From DAOUMU01 sp034409055 (GTDB taxonomy: Bacteria; Chloroflexota; Anaerolineae; 4572-78; J111), in NCBI GenBank assembly GCA_034409055.1, contig DAOUMU010000418.1, forward strand, positions 1 to 8,931: a DNA stretch of 8,931 nucleotides, written 5' to 3'. The notes under the pieces were generated by a model that ran no database searches, was not told where the DNA came from, and was given only the letters and a program-made list of their open reading frames with translations. Shown here piece by piece: positions 6,060 through 8,931 of this stretch (positions within the stretch are counted from its first letter, which is position 1; the number at the start of each line of letters is the position of its first letter). A program made the position numbers and the translations under genes.

Positions 6060-6965
6060 GTGAACATCGTTTACCTTCTCTACCGTCTGGGTGGGGCTAT
6101 TGTGCCTAAAATCCCCCCTTCGGCAGGCTATGCAATTTGTCGCCTGATCGGCGGCCTTCTTTACCAATTTAATACACAGACGCGGGCTAATATCCACCTG
6201 AATTTACGGCGGATTATGGGACCGTACTGCTCCCAGGCAGAAATCAAGCGCCGGGCCAGAGCTGCCTTTAATTACATTTTCTATAATTATTTTGATCTGT
6301 TTCGTTTACCTGGCTTGGATGACGACACAGTCGAACGGTTGGTGACAATTACCGGTTGGGAAAATGTGGAAGCGGCGGTGGCTGGTGGTCGAGGCCTGAT
6401 AATGACTTCGGCTCACTTGGGCAATATCGAAGTTGTCCTTTATGCGATGTTGTCGCGTGGCCTGCCCATTATCATCCCGGTAGAACGAATTGAACCGCCT
6501 GAGTTGTTTGAATACATTTCGGCTTTGCGGATGAGCAAAGGGCTTAAGCTCATTCCCATTGATGGACCGCTCCTTGACTTAATTCGTATGTTGAAGAAGG
6601 GGGGGGTCGTCGGCGTGGCCGGTGATAGAGATATTACGCAAACGGGGCAGGTAGTAGATTTTTTTGGGTATCCAGCTCGATTGCCAGACGGCCATCTGCG
6701 ACTGGCCCTGAAAGCCGGTGTACCGTTAGTTTTGGGCTTCAGCCGGCGCAATCCTGACTACACTTACCAGGCCCGCTTTTTGCCTGCTTTTCACCTACCA
6801 GCAGACGGGACCGAAGAAGAACGCGTAACGGCCGGGATGAAGTTTATCGTCGCTGAAATAGAAAAGGCCATTCGCCAGAATCCTGAACAATGGACGGTCA
6901 CTGTCTCCATTTGGGCGGATGATGTCCAGGCCGTGGACAGCCAATCATCAGCCGTTAACTCTTAA
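6060..6965 (+). CDS. HtrB/PatA-type lysophospholipid acyltransferase (LPLAT family)
   Basis: A 301-residue membrane-associated acyltransferase, the usual length for the Lip_A_acyltrans family. The catalytic HX4E motif is His119 to Glu124 in SAHLGNIE. Other landmarks are GGVVGVAGDRDIT (181-193), FFGYPARLPDG (201-211) and NPEQW near 274-278, all typical of HtrB/MsbB and mycobacterial PatA. The N-terminal stretch (residues 3-37) is hydrophobic and could associate with the membrane. Beside a PimA-like glycosyltransferase and a phosphatidylinositol-phosphate synthase-like enzyme, its likely substrate is a sugar on a phosphatidylinositol glycolipid, as for PatA, which acylates a mannose of PIM; a lipid A role is unlikely in this context. 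Start is GTG 6060; no ATG lies between it and the in-frame TAA at 6018-6020, and the Shine-Dalgarno is weak. Its stop overlaps the next start in TAATG, so it is the first gene of a coupled operon. Confidence 0.9.
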   Translation: MNIVYLLYRLGGAIVPKIPPSAGYAICRLIGGLLYQFNTQTRANIHLNLRRIMGPYCSQAEIKRRARAAFNYIFYNYFDLFRLPGLDDDTVERLVTITGWENVEAAVAGGRGLIMTSAHLGNIEVVLYAMLSRGLPIIIPVERIEPPELFEYISALRMSKGLKLIPIDGPLLDLIRMLKKGGVVGVAGDRDITQTGQVVDFFGYPARLPDGHLRLALKAGVPLVLGFSRRNPDYTYQARFLPAFHLPADGTEEERVTAGMKFIVAEIEKAIRQNPEQWTVTVSIWADDVQAVDSQSSAVNS

Positions 6966-8203
6966 TGATGAAAATTGCCCTGATATCACCCTACGATTTT
7001 CCCTATCCCGGCGGAGTTACGGAGCACATCATCGCTCTGGCGAATGGGGCACAGCAACGCGGGCATGAAGCACATATTTTAGCTGCCTGTTCAGGTTATC
7101 AAGAGCGGACTGTGGCTAATACCAGAGCGATCACCAGCCAGGTAACACCCATTCCTATTGGTGGCACCGTGGCCCGAGTGGGATTATCTCCCTTAGGTTA
7201 TACCAGAATCAAAGAATTATTGCAGCGCGAAGCTTTTGATGTGATTCATTTGCACGAGCCGCTCACCCCCGGTATTACCTGGTTCGTGCTTATGCAGGCT
7301 CACACGTTGTCCCATACCGTGACCATTGGTACTTTTCATGCCTATCACGAACGACCTAATTGGTTCTATAACCATGGCCGTCCCATCTTTGGTAAATTTT
7401 TTACCAGACTTGACAGCTTAATTGCCGTATCCAGAGCGGCTTACAATTTTGCCTACCAGATGTTTCCCGGTGATTATTGGATCATACCCAACGGCGTTGA
7501 TCTGAATAGATTTGGGAAAGATTTAGAAACGATACCCCAGTCTGGCTTGTCTGGCCCCCATAAAAAAATGACCATTCTATTCGTCGGGCGACTGGACAAA
7601 CGTAAGGGATTCCTGACTTTGTTAGAGGCATTCATAAAAATTAAGCCTCACTATCCGCAGTTAAGTTTGAAAGTGGTTGGTCCATTTGAGCCTGACGCTG
7701 GCCAACCTTACCAGGATATTGCCCAGACCCGGCAGGTAACAGATGTTGAATTTGTCGGGTATGTTTCTCCAGACAGGCTGCCCGGCGTTTACCATAGTGC
7801 CGATATTTTCTGTGCCCCTTCCATCGGTTTTGAGAGTTTTGGTATTGTTTTATTAGAGGCAATGGCAGCCGGGCTGCCCATCGTTGCTTCTGATATTGCC
7901 GGTTATCGCTCGGTCATCACAGACGGACAAGAGGGACTGCTGGTCCCACCTGGCCAGCCTGCATATCTGGCTAAGGCCCTTTGTCAATTATTAGATAATC
8001 CCCATCAGCGTCGAGCTATGGGGTGGCAAGGTCGATTAAAAGCCAATCAATATCAGTGGGATCATATTATTGATAAAATTTTAGCTGTGTATTCGGACAC
8101 AATTGAGCGTAAAATAAGAACGAAACCCAAATTCTTGCACCAAGCAGAATCTGGGATCCATATCCAACGCAGGCGGGCTAACCCGGAGGGTAAGTCATGT
8201 TAA
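6965..8203 (+). CDS. GT4 glycosyltransferase, PimA-like (probable phosphatidylinositol sugar transferase)
   Basis: A 412-residue GT-B retaining glycosyltransferase acting on the cytoplasmic membrane face. The N-terminal half has SPYDFPYPGGVTEH (GGV at 16-18), HLHEP (95-99) and GTFHAYH with His125 at the place of PimA's catalytic His. The C-terminal half has IPNGVD (174-179), the sugar-nucleotide phosphate-binding VGRLDKRKG (Arg209, Lys214) and the EX7E motif (Glu290, Glu298) in ESFGIVLLEAMAAG. The sequence follows mycobacterial PimA closely over its length, including IPIGGTVARVGLSP and FCAPSIGFESFG. PimA moves mannose from GDP-mannose to O-2 of inositol in phosphatidylinositol; that is the likely role here, though donor sugar cannot be read from sequence. 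Residues about 383-412 form a basic tail that might bind membrane. Start ATG 6965 overlaps the preceding stop (ATG 6968 also possible); the end overlaps the next gene by 7 nt. Confidence 0.92.
   Translation: MMKIALISPYDFPYPGGVTEHIIALANGAQQRGHEAHILAACSGYQERTVANTRAITSQVTPIPIGGTVARVGLSPLGYTRIKELLQREAFDVIHLHEPLTPGITWFVLMQAHTLSHTVTIGTFHAYHERPNWFYNHGRPIFGKFFTRLDSLIAVSRAAYNFAYQMFPGDYWIIPNGVDLNRFGKDLETIPQSGLSGPHKKMTILFVGRLDKRKGFLTLLEAFIKIKPHYPQLSLKVVGPFEPDAGQPYQDIAQTRQVTDVEFVGYVSPDRLPGVYHSADIFCAPSIGFESFGIVLLEAMAAGLPIVASDIAGYRSVITDGQEGLLVPPGQPAYLAKALCQLLDNPHQRRAMGWQGRLKANQYQWDHIIDKILAVYSDTIERKIRTKPKFLHQAESGIHIQRRRANPEGKSC
8185..8190 (+). promoter_or_regulatory. Strong Shine-Dalgarno inside the end of the glycosyltransferase gene
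   Basis: GGAGGG lies 6 nt before ATG 8197, within the last codons of the glycosyltransferase. It fixes the synthase start and shows that the synthase can be initiated well on its own, unlike the two upstream genes, which have weak sites. Confidence 0.8.
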
Positions 8204-8787
8204 GCGAAATCGTACGCAAATATAGCCGCACATTTTTGGAACCGATTGCTCGATTCATCAGTTGGACTGGCGTGTCCCCCAATGTGATTACGGTCACCGG
8301 TTTCGTGCTAATGATCGGCGTGGCTATCATGCTGGCTTGGGGGCATTTGTTCTGGGGAGGTATCTTAATTACGGCTGTGGCCCTCTTTGACGCAGTCGAT
8401 GGCACACTGGCCCGCATGATGGGCCGTACCAGTCGCTTTGGCGCATTTCTCGATTCGACCCTCGACCGCTTTTCCGAGGCGGTCATTTTTTTGGGCCTCT
8501 TTATTTACTTCAGCGGACGAGACCAAAACTTACAGTTGATTCTCATTTATGCCACCGTGGTGGGGTCACTGATGGTTAGCTACGCTCGGGCCCGGGCCGA
8601 AGGGATTGGTGTCCCGCTTAAAGAGGGGCTCTTTACCCGTTTTGAGCGGGTGCTGTTACTGGTCATCGGGCTGGTCATCAACCAGTTAACCGTGGTTTTA
8701 TGGCTGCTGGCTATCTTCTCCAATGTCACTGCCATCCAGCGCATGTACCTGGTCTGGCGTATCACCGGAGGGGAGGAGGGGGGATAG
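8197..8787 (+). CDS. CDP-alcohol phosphatidyltransferase, probable phosphatidylinositol-phosphate synthase
   Basis: A 196-residue integral membrane enzyme with about six hydrophobic segments (roughly 30-48, 52-64, 94-106, 112-128, 152-166, 167-181). The family signature is complete: Asp65, Asp68, Gly69, Ala72, Arg73, Gly82, Asp86, Asp90 (DAVDGTLAR ... GAFLDSTLD), which binds metal and CDP-diacylglycerol. It resembles actinobacterial PgsA1-type phosphatidylinositol-phosphate synthase rather than PgsA of phosphatidylglycerol synthesis: TRFGAVLD-like core, SYARARAEG (128-136, Arg131 and Arg133) and TRFERVL (Arg148, Arg151) match the basic residues that hold inositol phosphate, and WLLAIFSNVTAIQRMYLVW mirrors the C-terminus. 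The likely reaction is CDP-diacylglycerol plus inositol-1-phosphate to phosphatidylinositol phosphate and CMP. No phosphatase or inositol-phosphate synthase gene lies in the window. A different polyol phosphate acceptor remains possible. Confidence 0.9.
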   Translation: MLSEIVRKYSRTFLEPIARFISWTGVSPNVITVTGFVLMIGVAIMLAWGHLFWGGILITAVALFDAVDGTLARMMGRTSRFGAFLDSTLDRFSEAVIFLGLFIYFSGRDQNLQLILIYATVVGSLMVSYARARAEGIGVPLKEGLFTRFERVLLLVIGLVINQLTVVLWLLAIFSNVTAIQRMYLVWRITGGEEGG

Positions 8788-8931
8788 CCAATTAACAATG
8801 AGTAATTAATTTGACAATGGCACATTAAGGTGGTGAATTAGCCGATGCTCTTTGGCGGTTGAATCGGCTCTTACGTGAGCGAGAGCGGTTGACCAAGTGT
8901 TTGGTTACTTGTGAGACAGCCTCTTGGGGCG
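8788..8931 (+). other. Region after the operon with a coding-like open frame running off the edge
   Basis: The first 40 nt are AT-rich and show no clear terminator. From 8829, just after a TAA, one frame stays open to the window end and reads GGELADALWRLNRLLRERER, LTKCLVTCETASWG. Its Leu/Arg/Glu composition looks like protein, perhaps a helical or coiled-coil segment, but no ATG or GTG lies in frame; a TTG at 8859 is the only candidate start. It may be a partial gene with an unusual start, a decayed gene, or chance. No function is assigned. Confidence 0.3.

Noticed and set aside
8788..8822. Terminator after the glycolipid operon
   Set aside because: The AT-rich stretch has only an imperfect inverted repeat and no GC stem followed by a T-tract.

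Overview
This window looks like a chromosomal segment of a Chloroflexota bacterium, probably of the Anaerolineae/Caldilineae type. The assignment is an inference from gene style: an RHS core fragment, a Rpn-type nuclease relic, a soluble kinase with three GAF domains, and a lipoprotein with a Pro/Thr-rich stalk. No rRNA or marker gene is present to confirm it. Base composition is moderate and coding density is high from about 1190 onward.

Region 1-1192 is a decayed accessory zone with no intact gene. It holds the C-terminal end of an RHS-repeat protein (209-388), a perfect 12-bp inverted repeat (395-425), a pair of diverged 30-bp direct repeats, a frameshifted Rpn/PD-(D/E)XK-like nuclease relic (609-875), a terminator-like hairpin (925-955), and a 153-bp nested inverted-repeat element (1040-1192) that resembles a MITE.

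Region 1194-5133, minus strand, is a likely two-gene operon. A soluble hybrid-sensor-like histidine kinase (GAF-GAF-GAF-PAS-HisKA-HATPase, no receiver domain) comes first. A SIR2-family NAD-dependent deacylase follows 34 nt downstream with its own Shine-Dalgarno. A strong extended -10 promoter (5105-5133) lies inside the longest kinase ORF, so the true kinase start is probably downstream of that ORF's first ATG. A second extended -10 promoter (5179-5209) points the other way and drives a lipoprotein with a Pro/Thr-rich stalk and a small Ig-like C-terminal domain (5250-5948).

Region 5985-8787, plus strand, is the most informative part: a tight three-gene operon. It encodes an HtrB/PatA-type acyltransferase, a GT4 glycosyltransferase very like PimA, and a CDP-alcohol phosphatidyltransferase very like the actinobacterial phosphatidylinositol-phosphate synthase. 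Junctions are TAATG (1-nt overlap) and a 7-nt overlap with a strong Shine-Dalgarno. The same three families are clustered in mycobacteria in a different order (pgsA1-patA-pimA), where they begin phosphatidylinositol mannoside synthesis. The likely pathway here is: the synthase makes phosphatidylinositol phosphate; an unlinked phosphatase gives phosphatidylinositol; the glycosyltransferase adds a sugar to inositol; the acyltransferase acylates the glycolipid. The last ~145 nt contain no intact gene, only a short coding-like frame running off the edge.
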